Shown: one piece after another, positions 1-12,640 of the stretch
How positions within the stretch are numbered: the first letter of the stretch is position 1
Layout: each line of letters opens with the position of its first letter
Assembly: GCF_026151205.1 (NCBI RefSeq)
Contig: NC_087079.1
Location: 15,943,445 to 16,007,444, forward strand
DNA length: 64,000 bases
Reading direction: 5' to 3'
DNA from: Bolinopsis microptera
Taxonomy: Eukaryota > Ctenophora > Tentaculata > Lobata > Bolinopsidae
Program-made: the position numbers and the translations under genes
Notes under the pieces: model-generated
The model's database searches: none
What the model saw: only the letters and a program-made list of their open reading frames with translations
Told to the model about the DNA's origin: nothing

Positions 1-280
1 GTAATACTCAACCAGATGCCATATGGTTGAGTATTGGTTAACATACTGCCTGGCAGCTGTGTAACAATGAGTAATACTCAACCAGATGCCATATGGTTGA
101 GTATTGGTTAACATACTGCATGGCAGCTGTGTTACAATGAGTAATACTCAACCAGATGCCATATGGTTGAGTATTGGTTAACATACTGCATGGCAGCTGT
201 GTTACAATGAGTAATACTCAACCAGATGCCATATGGTTGAGTATTGGTTAACATACTGCATGGCAGCTGTGTTACAATAC
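1..280. repeat. Tandem array, four 70-bp units with an internal palindrome
   Basis: Four head-to-tail units begin at 1, 71, 141 and 211 and differ at only a few bases (for example catactgcc versus catactgca). Each unit contains the inverted arms AATACTCAACC and GGTTGAGTATT around a short spacer, so each could fold into an 11-bp stem. The first base of the window begins a unit, so the array probably continues to the left. No coding potential is visible. Confidence 0.95.
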
Positions 281-2660
281 ACGTGACATGTCTTACTCAA
301 GTACCCGCAAGTTTTATTTACTATTTTAACTAAGTGTTGAATCATCAATCAATGATTGGCAGCTGCTGATGGCAGCCATTTCTCCAGGCGATGGTCAGAA
401 TGTGCTGTGAAGTGTAATACTACACAAATCTAGCTAATGGTATGCTAATTAGTGCACTAAATATCTCTTAATATCGGTACTAACGCTGCTATTTGTATCG
501 TCTGTATCTGTGATCAGAAAATCAACAACTTTATTTACTATAATTACGAACTTTGAATAATGTTTCCAGGTTTTGACTAACTGGTGTCATGGCGTAGGAA
601 TCTTGTTAGATAAGTAGATACCTAGTGCCTGGTACATTTACGTACGCTGAGAGCTATAAGTGTACATATATAGTGCGTTCACCAGAATCCTGTTCTTTCA
701 ATATACAGCTTTTTATTTTCATTGCCCTGATTTGACGGAAATAAATACTTTACGATAAGTTACGTTTACGAGATAAGTCACGTTTAGTATTTATATTGTT
801 AGAAACGTGGCTACTCACTGATACATAACGTAACTTTCCAGTTTTCAACCCAATTCTTGCAAAAAACGACATTGTTTTATTTTAATAAGCTTGAGTTTAA
901 ATGTTGGTAACTTTTTGTTTACTTCTTCAATTCATGTATTCACAATGATTCAAGTAATGCTATATATTGTGCCAGTATTAGTTGAGTTTGGTATTGTTCT
1001 CGACAATACCAGATACTTAGACAACACTAAATACATTCTATTAGTATACTAGGAGCATAGTTAATCATTAATCAATGTGCTATAATCAATAGGAGATTAG
1101 TCCAGCTGTCACAACAAGCTCAATAACTTGTTCATATGATTATTGTACACTGCTATCTTCAAAGTTTATTAAATACTGAGTCAATTAACTCTGTGCTATT
1201 AATAAGCAAAGCTAGGAAGATGGACCATGTTTGTGTCACGTGTTAGTATGTACCCCTGCATATTCTACTCCAACGCTTCATTTGACTTATGAGTTTAATA
1301 ATAGGAAAGATAAATGTATTTAACTTATAAATATGCGTCTTTAATTCTAGTAATTTAAGCTTACGAAATGTAGAGCAACTTTTCAAACTGAGAGATCAAG
1401 CCACGAAAGGAAAAATGACACATGTGGTGTCACATGACACATGTGGTAAGTTCTTGCTATTATTTAGGTAACTTATTGGTTTAGTATCTGGGAATTGGGA
1501 GTCATCTTAATTATAGTATGCCTTTATATGGATAAACTAGACCTGTTTGAGCCAGGGAACGGCCTAGCAGGATAATCAGGATGGCCCGGTACCCAAAGAT
1601 ACCAATACTATACCAATAGAAGATGGATAGGACAGATGTATCAAACGGGTTGTTCCTTCTGTAATATAAGTTTGTGTTAGGTTTCTAAACTTTTGCGAAG
1701 TGTCGCTGTAAAGTAAAGTTAAGGGTGTGGCTTGTATGTATCTCTTTGGTCTTTGGAGATAAATGGTGAGTAGTATACCGTATACTAATGTATGGGGTAT
1801 GTATAATAGGTTTAGAGAGCTGGATCTCATTGAGTGTCTTAGCCCGGTGGACCTGAATACGTGTTGGATTGGTTATGTAGTGGGGGGGGGGGGGGGGGGG
1901 GGGGGGGCGGGGGCAAAGTCAGTGTACAAACGTTGGATCTTATACCTCCGCCGTGTTTTATATTTGAGAGTTGTTGCTTTGCAGATGGCATACTAGACTA
2001 CTAGTTCTTCTTCTTATGTTTTTATTGGCCTTTTGATCTATACCTCTTTACACACGGTTAGCAAGCTGTTTCCACCTCACCTTCCTTAATTAGGCTTAAT
2101 TGTCACCTCTTTTGTTTACTCTACAGATTGACATGTTAAGTTGTACCCTATTTTGGATGATATTAGTTTAAGATCTTATCACGTGACCGGCATATGAGTC
2201 ATGTGACTAGTAGTAGTTAGAGGCAGTCAGAGAGACTGTCGGGACTCTTTCGGTTGTACGGATTCTTCCTGTATTACTCTCTATACGTTTAAGATTTCTT
2301 ATTTTAACCACTGGTTTCATTTGTACCTACCTTATCATTTTCTTTAGTATCTAAGATAGCTGCACCCTGTAAGGAGGTGGGTAAGGACTAAGGATTCTAG
2401 TGTTTTCTCTGATCTGTTGTTTGGTGTCAAGGTGTCGGTCGAAGATACTAATGTCAATGATCTTCTTGTGGTGAATGTCTGGGGATTTGAACTTTTTTTA
2501 AAAGATGCTTTTATTTATGTCTTTAATTATATTATGCCTTGATGTTAGAACATCAAGGTTAATTCGTCCAACAGTCAAGCTGCTAGAATTAGAAGAAACA
2601 GTTATAATCAACTAATAAACAACTAATAAACAATCTCCCAATTATTCAACGGCAATTCGG
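281..2660. other. No gene recognised; AT-rich DNA with a poly-G tract
   Basis: I see no convincing exon or element here. The only marked feature is an uninterrupted run of 26 G at 1882-1907 followed by CGGGGG. Short open frames in this stretch have no recognisable domain and look like chance. Confidence 0.6.
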
Positions 2661-2674
2661 TAATCTGTCGATGG

Positions 2675-2815
2675 TCACTTAACGCACGGTTAAAAGCACG
2701 GTTAAAGCACGGTTAACGCACAATGGTTAGTTAAGGCACGGTCAAGGAACGGACACTTAATGTAAGGTTAAGGCACGGTTAAGGCACACAGTTGAACGAA
2801 ACGCACGGTTAATAA
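2675..2815. repeat. Short degenerate tandem repeat, GCACGGTTAA type
   Basis: About ten imperfect copies of a 10-13 base motif around GGTTAAGGCACGG are seen. Reverse-complement copies of the motif (AACCGTGCGTTAACCGTGCC) occur near 3698-3717. It is a simple tandem repeat without an obvious function. Confidence 0.7.
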
Positions 2816-3384
2816 AACAATTATTTATTTTGACGGCACAATCAAACAATATCATTTATCTTGGGATTTGAGAGTGACCTGTGCTTGAAACCCCTCAACC
2901 ATCAACTTCGTCAATATATTTACTATACAAATATAGAAAAATATCATAATCAAGAAAAATATCATAATTAAATAAATCTAATTTTGAGAATATCTATACT
3001 TTAACAACTTTTCACAATGTAACAATTATATAAGAGATTTTATTTTTCAAATATAGGTGATAATTATAGGTGATTTTATTTTGCAATAATAGCTCTGATA
3101 AACGATAATGCAATATTCTCTATCATACTAACAATGTGAACTTTAATCTCTGAAATATTAAATATGTTCACACAAAAAAATCGTATAATCTAGTATCACT
3201 CCTTAGGGCTTATTTTGTATTCAATTTTACTAACGATTTGGATCAGAATGTTAACCGTGGTTACCCCTGCCATCCAACCTTCAGCTCCTACTCCACCTCC
3301 TACTATACAGACTGCTGCATCTTCAACTCAGCTGCAGCCTCCTCCTCAACTCAGCTGCATCCTCAACTCAGCTGCAGCCTCCTC

Positions 3385-3641
3385 CACCCTATGGAGCCCC
3401 ACCCCCCTATTCTGCAAATCCAGCTACAGGACCAGTGCGATCCAGAAGACAGATCTTCTCTCTACCGGCGTTGCTATCAGAATATGATTCTATAAAGGAA
3501 GCTGTTAATTCTGGATTATCACTGACCCTAATCCAGCACGGAGTGTCAAGAACCCACTTTACCAGGAAACGATGCATTTCCGAAGCTGCAAAAGTGGACC
3601 AGGCTGCTCTTGAAGTCTTGAGTAAGCAATGCTGCAACTAG
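3385..3641 (+). other. Possible exon of an unrecognised gene
   Basis: An open frame follows a proline/glutamine-rich, locally duplicated stretch (3270-3400) and reads through RSRRQIFSLPALLSEYDS and a basic segment (TRKRCISEAAKVDQAALEVL) to a stop at 3641. Amino-acid use looks more protein-like than nearby frames. A consensus-like donor (GAGTAAGC) lies at about 3618-3625, so it could be an internal exon with the C-terminal residues in an intron. I recognise no domain. It may be part of a dispersed TE-linked gene. Confidence 0.3.
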
Positions 3642-3911
3642 GAAAGCTGACGCTCCCAAACCTGTATGTTTTAGAATAGTTTCACTACTTGTGCATTAAC
3701 CGTGCGTTAACCGTGCCTTAAGTTTTTCATAATTAGTCCTTAATCAAAAAAAATATACAAAATAGCAGTCTACGCACTAATAACTAGATTGATTACATAA
3801 ATAAAAGTTCCTTACATTAATTTCCAAGTTTATGTAATCCAATCTCTTTCACTTATAGACTCGGATAACTGTGTGTTTATTTCCGGATTTTCGTGTTTGA
3901 TAGGCACTGAC

Positions 3912-4067
3912 CAGGGACAACAGGAAATCGCGGCATGTACGGACTACGGAATCGCGATTTTTCCCATTATTTGCGACTAATTTTATGTATAATTTAATGT
4001 ATAATCTGTTAAAATTCGCGGTATCGCGATTTTTGGCCAAAATAATCGCGAAATCCTTTTGTCCCTG
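3912..4067. mobile_element. hAT-type MITE, 156 bp
   Basis: The element starts CAGGGACAACAGGAAATCGCG and its other end is the imperfect inverse (CGCGAAATCC...TTGTCCCTG). It is flanked by 8-bp direct repeats, GCACTGAC (3904-3911) and GTACTGAC (4068-4075), that match at 7 of 8 positions. CAGGG ends and an 8-bp target duplication are hallmarks of the hAT superfamily. There is no transposase, so it is non-autonomous. Confidence 0.8.
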
Positions 4068-4075
4068 GTACTGAC

Positions 4076-7000
4076 CGCCACAACTGTCACTGTCAGTCCA
4101 CGTTATAGTCTTTGCATTTTTCTGCGTACTGTAAACTGGAAAGGTATGTTTGGGCGTGAGATATCTGCATGTTCCTTTAGGTAATGTTTTCCCATGGCTG
4201 TTGATTTGTCGCCATTATATCCCTCACAGATTTGTAGTGTTCCCAGGTTATCTGGTATACCTGACATTTAAGTTGGTAGCAGATATTCTTCAGACCAGGT
4301 CATCCGTTTTTTAAGTTACGATGTAGATTATTTTGTCCATTTTCTTCACTCCTACTGTTGTTCCTTTTATAATTTGTTTCATGGTATTGCTATTAATATT
4401 TGAATCGTATAGAATTTTGTAAATTAGGAGATATTTCACGTTATTGCTTGTCATTTTTAATTCTATAAATTTTTGTAAAATTTGTAGGCCAGGAAATGCA
4501 ATAATAATAAAAGGTTGTGTCGCTAGCATAGTGCTCCTAAATATAGAACACGGGTTTGATTCGGTGAAGTGTTAACTCTTGAACCCCCGTTTAGTAAAAC
4601 GCAGCAGATCATTGTCTTGGCGAGAGAATAATACTGTACAGAATATGTGGTTTATATCAGTCGTTACTCTGTTTTATTATTAGAAGTTTTGTACGTGCCT
4701 AAGGTTTACACACCCTCTGAAATACTTACAAACAATATGCTCATATTACTCATAACACATGATACCCCTGACACTATATATTCTCTTCTCCTCCTCTCCC
4801 TTTACTACCTTCATACACTGTCTATCAGCAAATGAGCCATATAAATATAACAACATGATAATGACAATATAATATTACAATGTGATAGCAAGGTTATAAA
4901 CTATAAAGCTTAGCTAATTTCACAACGGCGGGGTAAATTGGGGGAAATGTGACTGTATCCGATGTAATGTGCGTATAAGCTAGGCTCTACGTACCAACTA
5001 CCAACGACGAGGGTTGATAATTATCAGTTTAGAGGGATCAACTTGACGACAACACCAACAATTACTCTTTTTAAGTGTCCAACTCTTAAAATAACTCTTT
5101 TGAAGTGTCCAACTGTCGGGGGGACCAAGCCATCTGCAGCGTACTGAGATCAATACTCGTATAGTACCGTACAGATATGCTGTAATCTGTGTCCTTCTGA
5201 AAAACTTTTTATCGTTATCTGCATCCATACTGTTTTGTCGGTAAACTAAATAAGATAGTTTAATCTTTATTATTGATATGTTAACTCACAAAGGAGCGGT
5301 TCTGATGAAGGGGGTTCGTGTTTAGTTCATATTAGGAAACTTGGTACTGATTTATCTTGTGAAACTCTTTATAGTTTGCGGAATTATAATTAGTTAATTG
5401 TTTAGAAGTTGCAGTGCGTACACTGTATAATGTATATGAGTATATTTGTATATGTGTATATGGATATTTCAGTGAATAATGGGTTAAGGACTGTATGACT
5501 GGATTAATTAATCTACTCCGTCCGTTTGTAACTTTCCAATCCTGCTTTGATTTAGGAATTGTAAACACATCTCATTTTTTCTGCGGCAAATATTCAGCCT
5601 AACGCAGTTTCATTTTTCACTTATCTACAAAACTTCGGCTAGTATAGATTCTTTTCCGTTACAGTTTTGGTTTCGTTCATATTTTATCTGTAAAGGACTG
5701 TAACGATGCTTATAAGCTAAAGAGCTAATTTATCAACAGTTACTGCCCGATATCTAAGTAAACTGCCTGACTTTGACAAAACAAATCTGCGGTGGCGAAG
5801 AGAACTGTCATATTAGTTAGAGACTAAAGTTCAACTTAAAGGTTGAACGTTCAACTTGACAGGTCTAGTGACTGCTCTGGATAAACATCAAACATCCCCC
5901 CTCAAAAGTCCGGTCCTAGTTTGTTGGTCAACTGCTATCTCGAAACCAAGTTTCACAAAAAAATCAGGGTGAACCCCCCCCCCCCCCCCCCCCCCTTAAA
6001 TATCGGTAATTTTACAATTGTTTTACAGGATTGTTATCAGCTCAGTCAAACAAAACTTTTGGTACCAAATTAACAATATTTGAGGGTACAACCTTATTTA
6101 AAACTTGTTTCGGGGATTTAGCATATTATTTCTTTAAATCTGACAATATCAGGTTCCTAAAGTTTCGTCTCGCCAAGTTGATAACGGCCCTATAAAAAGT
6201 GTTTTAGAATAACTGATACTATGGAAGTAACAGGCCAAAAACTTTGTTTAAACTGTAAATTTTGCATGCGGCAACCAAAAACCGTGTAGCATTTTTTGCT
6301 TTCTGGTAAATTTATGTTATTCACATTTTAAACAACTTTATCAAAATCGGAAAGAAAAAAAATTATGCTCCAACTCTTAGAGCTTATTACTATTAGATAC
6401 ATAAACTAAACGTAAAATGTTATTATCAAACTGGTTTAAATTGTAGTGTTGAACTTTGAACTTGGAGTTTACAAATTAATAATAGTGCTCTGTGGAGGGC
6501 GAACATTTGTTTTATAACCTAGTTAGTAAATATAATTAGAGGCAGGGAACAATGATCGGACTGTTCAAACGATATGGTAATGTCATTGAAATTCTCCTTA
6601 ATTAGTGAGCAAACAAAAACTTGCCGGGTAACATTTTGTCTTCGGCCTGGACTAAATGGGCTATTATGTTTCTATTAGTATTATGAAGGCTTTAGGGCAT
6701 TGTTGGCTACAAAAAGGGTTGTGTTGATGATGAAAGTGAAATAGAACTTGGTATGGGGAAGCTGTTTACTCCACTCAGTAACAGCATCTTTGAGGGTTTG
6801 TTGTTTTAAAACATATAAGTAAAACGGCCACGGAATTTGTATCTATATTAAGCAGGAGCCTTCCGAATACATTTGTAAATCGTCTACAGTATCTTGTTTA
6901 ATTTTAAACAGTAAACACATTGTTTGGATAATGGTTTATGTTGCTTGGTACAGGAAGTGGTATTTACACCACTTTGCTACTAACCTGCAATTACTATATT

Positions 7001-7679
7001 CTCTTGGAAGCCTTAAAGTGATTTTATATTTACAAACGATTTCTTTTATTAAATTTTCCGGTACAGAATATGTCAAAGCTTGCAATTTTTTTTCTTCATA
7101 AATCTCAAATTTAGATTCTACGTTTTTCAGCTGTAGGGGTTTAACGTTGAGTGTATTGCGTTTTATACTTTGAAATATATCTTATTTGTACAATCCAGCT
7201 GTGTCCATCTATATAATTATAAAGTAAATACTGCTAATCGTTTGCCAAGCCGTTAAAAGGCCAAAATTTCTATCGAATTATACTATAAACAGGTTGACAT
7301 TCAGAAAGCAGCTTTAGCGTCCTTAGTTTTGTTTTTTTCCATCTTGCGCCTTTCACTTAAAATAAATGGTGTTATCGAAAACTTTAATCACATCAAAATC
7401 AGATTAGAAAGCAATTCTGGATTCGATGCGAAAAAATAGCATTTAAAAGATCTTCGTAATGTGTCTGTGAAGGTAAGAAAGTATTTAATAAAATAACGGA
7501 GATACCTACGTTATTAACAACTCCCTCAGTTTTTGCAATATAAAATGTGTCAGTTACTTATTACATTAGTCTGGCAGCCGTTATTACACATAAAAACGAA
7601 AGGAGGAGGAGGAATCCGTCACGTACACTGGTAGAGGAGGCTGAACGAGTGAACTGCCTCTCATCGTAGTGCTGAAGGC
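4076..7679. other. No gene recognised; AT-rich DNA
   Basis: About 3.6 kb without a supportable exon, RNA gene or complete element. A run of 22 C lies at 5974-5995. Small open frames lack recognisable domains. Confidence 0.6.
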
Positions 7680-7750
7680 GCTAACCAATGCTTACCAATG
7701 CTAACCAATGCTAACCAATGCTAACCAATGCTTACCAATGCTAACCAGTG
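7680..7750. repeat. 10-bp tandem repeat (CTAACCAATG)
   Basis: Seven contiguous copies of CTAACCAATG or CTTACCAATG, the last reading CTAACCAGTG. This simple repeat accounts for the periodic peptide seen on the minus strand here. Confidence 0.9.
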
Positions 7751-9526
7751 CAAGTAGTAACCAATGAATATTTGTATCACTAATGATAGTTTGACAGCTC
7801 CTAGCATCTTGTATCTGGTATACGCCTCTCCTCAGCAGCGAGTGAAAAGTAAAATAAAGAAGCTCCGGATGAACCGAGCTGAGTCTCTTCTCTAACGTAG
7901 TACTACTACTATTAATCTGGTGGATTCGTGTAGTGTTATTGAGTCTCATTTTGATAGTTCTTTTATTGAAATTTCTGATTGTTTCTGAATAGACTCAGTG
8001 AAGAGTGAAGACAGATTCTAATGGAAACAAATAGCTGAATAACGTATCGACATTTCTACGTCATACTCATATTCTCAAATTATTTGTTATATAGTAGTGT
8101 TTAAAGTATTAAAACTGGTAGTACTAGTAGTCTCATATGATGAGTTCTCATAGTCACGTGATGGTGGAGATTGTCTGATAGCTGCAATAAATCTGCTGTT
8201 TTATTGTTACATCGTAAGTTTGTTATTGTATCTAGAGTAGCATAGAATATTGTAATATTGGCTCCTTATTATATCCATAGCACCAACAGTGATCAGTATT
8301 AGATGTATTATAATTTGCTGATTGATGCCGATAGTGGAGGGGAGCATCGCAACCCTTGTGGTTTTATTGGCCCCGCGCTGCGTCATTATTCGTTTGTCAA
8401 GCTCCTCTTCTTCTTGATTATGGATATGACTTAGCAACTGTTTACTTCCATTAGGCTCTAAAAATACCCGTCACGTGATATCATGACGTCATCTAGTGCA
8501 CTTGTCACCTCTTAATGGAATTATTTTCCTTTTTAATGGTATTTTTATGCTCACGTTATTTTTACCCCCTCTAGATTGGTAGCTAGTACAGACCTTTATC
8601 GTATGGGAATTAGAGACTTTGAAGTTTGATCCCGAAAATATCAAAAGTAATGGTGTAAGTGGTGGTCAGGGGGAGAGAGTTGTCAGGCACCCACTTTACA
8701 TGGTTCCTTTGTCGTCCGCAAGCAAAGTTTCTCGATTTGGTCACTCCTGGTATATTTGCGTTGGTACGGTCTCCCTATTTCTTTCTAAAGGACTATACCA
8801 GTTGAATGGAGTTGGGTTAGAAACATATAAGAAATACGATGGTTTAACTTGTAGAAGCTTTCAATAAACATGTGTTAATCGTCGTCAGCTGTTTGGTTTA
8901 CCAGTTGTTTGGTTTGTACGTCGCCGTACCAAGAGCCTTAACCGGAACTCAAACCCTGTCCCAAACATAACCTGAACCCCAACCAGAACCTTTATCACTT
9001 ATATGGTTAATGGTATTGATCTTTTCAAATAGCATTGATCTTTTCGGTAACACGACATCTGTTCGACAGCGACTCTTGTTGCCAGAAAAAAACGACATCT
9101 GTCCGAAATTGTGATCTGATTTCAATACGACACATTTCCAATTAGAGACATGATCTGAACTGTTACTTACTACTTTGTATACGTATACAATCGATCTTTT
9201 CAAACAGCTTTTCATCCAATCTTTCAATCGACCGATGAAGAGTGAAGACATATACGAAACGTTCGTTTAGAGGAGTTAGCTGATTTTCTTACGGTCAATC
9301 GCTATGTCGAGAAGGCCTCTGGTAAGATAAAAGTACCCACGTGCATAAACTATGAGCCATGTGACCTGCTCTAATGAGCTCCACTCCAGTTGCCCAATTT
9401 GTGGATTCTAACGTCGAATAAATGTCATAATTGAAAGCCCTACTTTTGTAAAGCAATTCTATAGAAAAATCGTGCCCAGTGCGGATATAAAAATAACTGC
9501 ACTGAATCGGACTTTTTGACTAATTA
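7751..9526. other. No gene recognised; contains one dispersed repeat
   Basis: No exon with a recognisable domain was found. The stretch 9040-9215 is listed separately as a dispersed repeat. An 82-residue open frame at 8619-8867 on the plus strand has no recognisable features. Confidence 0.55.
9040..9215. repeat. Dispersed repeat shared with both palindrome arms
   Basis: The segment with CGACATCTG, GACAGCGACT and TTTCCAATTAGAGACATG is matched in the same orientation at about 26820-26965 and in reverse complement at about 35790-35960. The copy here looks cleaner; the two others carry many one-base insertions and deletions relative to it. Confidence 0.75.
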
Positions 9527-10040
9527 TTTGACCAAAACCCATAATCATGGGTAGAGTGGACCGCTGCCAGTGTCTCTCTTTCCCAAACAAAAAGAAATGA
9601 TATTAATTTGATTGACCGTTCTCAAATGCAAAATGATACCGAGAATGAAATAGGTCGCTCGCTTTTCCCATTCATTCACGGCTTACGAATTGTAATAAGT
9701 TTCGATTGATTAGGTACATCAATCAGATGCTGTAAAAATCTCTTTGGGTTGCGTTCGGGTCGATACCTAGTATTTCGGGGTAAGGGTGGTAGTTATTACT
9801 TATTGAATTAGCTGAAGTTTATTGAATCTTTATTGCCGAGTACAGCTGCCTTTGGGTAGTTCTTCTTATTCTTAATCTATTACAATTGTAAATGAATGGG
9901 AAAAGCGAGCGACCGATTCCATTCTCGGTATCATTTTGCATTTGAGAACGGTCAATCAAATTAATATCATTTCTTTTTGTTTGGGAAAGAGAGACACTGG
10001 CAGCGGTCCACTCTACCCATGATTATGGGTTTTGGTCAAA
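9527..10040. mobile_element. MITE with 148-bp inverted arms (copy 1)
   Basis: The element begins TTTGACCAAAACCC and ends GGGTTTTGGTCAAA. The outer ~148 bp at 9527-9675 and 9893-10040 are near-perfect reverse complements, with a couple of mismatches near the inner edge. A unique ~215-bp interior separates them. TA lies on both sides, which fits a Tc1/mariner-like target duplication. No coding sequence is present, so it is non-autonomous. Confidence 0.85.
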
Positions 10041-11081
10041 TATCATCTCTTTTTGATTATAATGTCAAGGTACTTTATAAAGTCGAAATATAAACTGATA
10101 TCTTCATTAATAAGGAGGAAGTTTCAACAATTTCGAAATTTTTCCTTTAAAAACATTTCCTTGTGTTTAGGTAAGCATATCGGTTGATCACTGACTGAAT
10201 ATGCCACTTAATACTCATTCAAGTTGGCATTAAATTCATTTATAATGACATTAAACTGTCGTGGCAAAGCAGAATTTGTTGGAAATCACGAATGAGCAAA
10301 ATTCTCACCTTTCGCACGTGCAAACTTTGAGCGGACGTTGCGTGCGCATCCAATATTGAATCGCCGTAAATTTTTGCATGTACTTGTTTTATATATAGCT
10401 TGATAAGCACGCAAAGTTTCAAAGTATTTCAAGAAGAACTGTAATCACAACGGCACTCTAAAGTTGACAGAAAATGACGAAAACAGCAATTTTCAGTGAT
10501 TTTAGCAATTTTCTATCAATTTGGGCGTGTCCCCACGTGTGCAACTTTTCGATTTTTAACTTTAAAACTAGCCTAATGCACAATTTATACCTATAGGAAG
10601 CAGAACTGAGCTCCACAACCCAAGGCATGGCCCAACACCAGAGAATACTAAATCGCAAAATTGACGTTTTTATAAAATAATTCTTCAAAAAAGCACAAAC
10701 TTCAATGACGAATATCTTTATGAAGGAGCAAGCTAGAAAAACTTTCCGGTAGATTTTCAGAATGCTTGAACAATTATCTAAGATAAAATTTCCTCAGATT
10801 TTGAATACAATTACTTTTTAATGGTGTAAAATCATTTTTAAAAGTTATTACTTTGTCAAAAATCAACTTTTTAAAACGGTTAACTTGATGACGTCATCAA
10901 GGGGTGTTCATGACGTCAAATAATTTGTTTATACAATGTAAACTAAAGTGTAAACAATTATTTTCAAGACCTGTGGTCGGAAATGGCTGTATCTTTTATA
11001 CTTTTGAATCTATGGACAATTAAATACAGGCTACAATTGACTGGCAAAGCGTCTATCCCTGAATATATATGTATATGTATA

Positions 11082-11589
11082 TTTGACCAAAACCCATAAT
11101 CATGGGTAGAGTGGACCGCTGCCAGTGTCTCTCTTTCCCAAACAAAAGGAAATGATATTAATTTGATTGACCGTTCTCAAATGCAAAATGATACCGAGAA
11201 TGAAATCGGTCGCTCGCTTTTCCCATTCATTCACGGCTTACGAATTGTAATAAGTTTCGATTGATTAGGTACATCAATCAGATGCTGTAAAAATCTCTTT
11301 GGGTTGCGTTCGGGTCGATACCTAGTATTTCGGGGTAAGGGTGGTAGTTATTACTTATTGAATTAGCTGAAGTTTATTGAATCTTCATTGCCGAGTACAG
11401 CTGCCTTTGGGTAGTTCTTCTTAATCTATTACAATTGTAAATGAATGGGAAAAGCGAGCGACCGATTTCATTCTCGGTATCATTTTGCATTTGAGAACGG
11501 TCAATCAAATTAATATCATTTCCTTTTGTTTGGGAAAGAGAGACACTGGCAGCGGTCCACTCTACCCATGATTATGGGTTTTGGTCAAA
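11082..11589. mobile_element. MITE with 148-bp inverted arms (copy 2)
   Basis: Second copy of the element at 9527, also TA-flanked (11080-11081 and 11590-11591). The inner arm bases that mismatch in copy 1 pair correctly here. It differs from copy 1 by a 6-bp deletion in the interior and single bases. It sits at the same place in the next 1,555-bp tandem unit, so it was copied by the unit duplication rather than by a new insertion. Confidence 0.85.
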
Positions 11590-12640
11590 TATCATCTCTT
11601 TTTGATTATAATGTCAGGGTACTTTATAAAGTCGAAATATAAACTGATATCTTCATTAATATGGAGGAAGTTTCAACAATTTCGAAATTTTTTCTTTAAA
11701 AACATTTCCTTGTGTTTAGGTAAGCATATCGGTCGATCACTGACTGAATATGCCACTTATTACTCATTCAAGTTGGCATTAAATTCATTTATAATGACAT
11801 TAAACTGTCGTGGCAAAGCAGAATTTGTTGGAAATCACGAATGAGCAAAATTCTCACCTTTCGCACGTGCAAACTTTGAGCGGACGTTGCGTGCGCATCC
11901 AATATTGAATCGCCGTAAATTTTTGCATGTACTTGTTTTATATATAGCTTGATAAGCACGCAAAGTTTCAAAGTATTTCAAGAAGAACTGTAATCACAAC
12001 GGCACTCTAAAGTTGACAGAAAATGACGAAAACAGCAATTTTCAGTGATTTTAGCAATTTTCTATCAATTTGGGCGTGTCCCCACGTGTGCAACTTTTCG
12101 ATTTTTAACTTTAAAACTAGCCTAATGCACAATTTATACCTATAGAAAGCAGAACTGAGCTCCACAACCCAAGGCATGGCCCAACACCAGAGAATACTAA
12201 ATCGCAAAATTGACGTTTTTATAAAATAATTCTTCAAAAAAGCACAAACTTCAATGACGAATATCTTTATGAAGGAGCAAGCTAGAAAAACTTTCCGGTA
12301 GATTTTCAGAATGCTTGAACAATTATCTGAGATAAAAATTACTTCAGATTTTGAATAAAATTACTCCTTAATGGTTTAAAATTAGTTTTAAAAGTTATTA
12401 CTTTGTCAAAAATCAAGTTTTAAAAACGGTTAACTTGATGACGTCATCAAGGGGTGTTCATGACGTCAAATAATTTGTTTATACAATGTAAACTAAAGTG
12501 TAAACAATTATTTTCAAGACCTGTGGTCGGAAATGGCTGTATCTTTTATACTTTTGAATCTATGGACAATTAAATACAGGCTACAATTGACTGGCAAAGC
12601 GTCTATCCCTGAATATATATATATATGTATATAGAAAACC

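Larger units (their letters stand above)
9527..12640. repeat. Two near-identical tandem copies of a 1,555-bp unit
   Basis: The unit starting at 9527 repeats from 11082 with an offset of 1,555 bases and very few differences. Each unit consists of the MITE, then ~1 kb of AT-rich DNA, then a TATA-rich microsatellite (about 11062-11081 and 12612-12636). Matching minus-strand frames at 10240-10422/11789-11971 and 10458-10688/12007-12237 are by-products of this duplication and have no recognisable domain. Confidence 0.9.

Noticed and set aside
1576-1996. Small frames near the poly-G tract
   Set aside because: The glycine run is just the G homopolymer, and no domain or splice signal supports a gene.
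10240-12237. Paired minus-strand frames of 60 and 76 residues found twice
   Set aside because: They recur only because the 1,555-bp unit is duplicated. They have no domain and do not persist in the decayed units.
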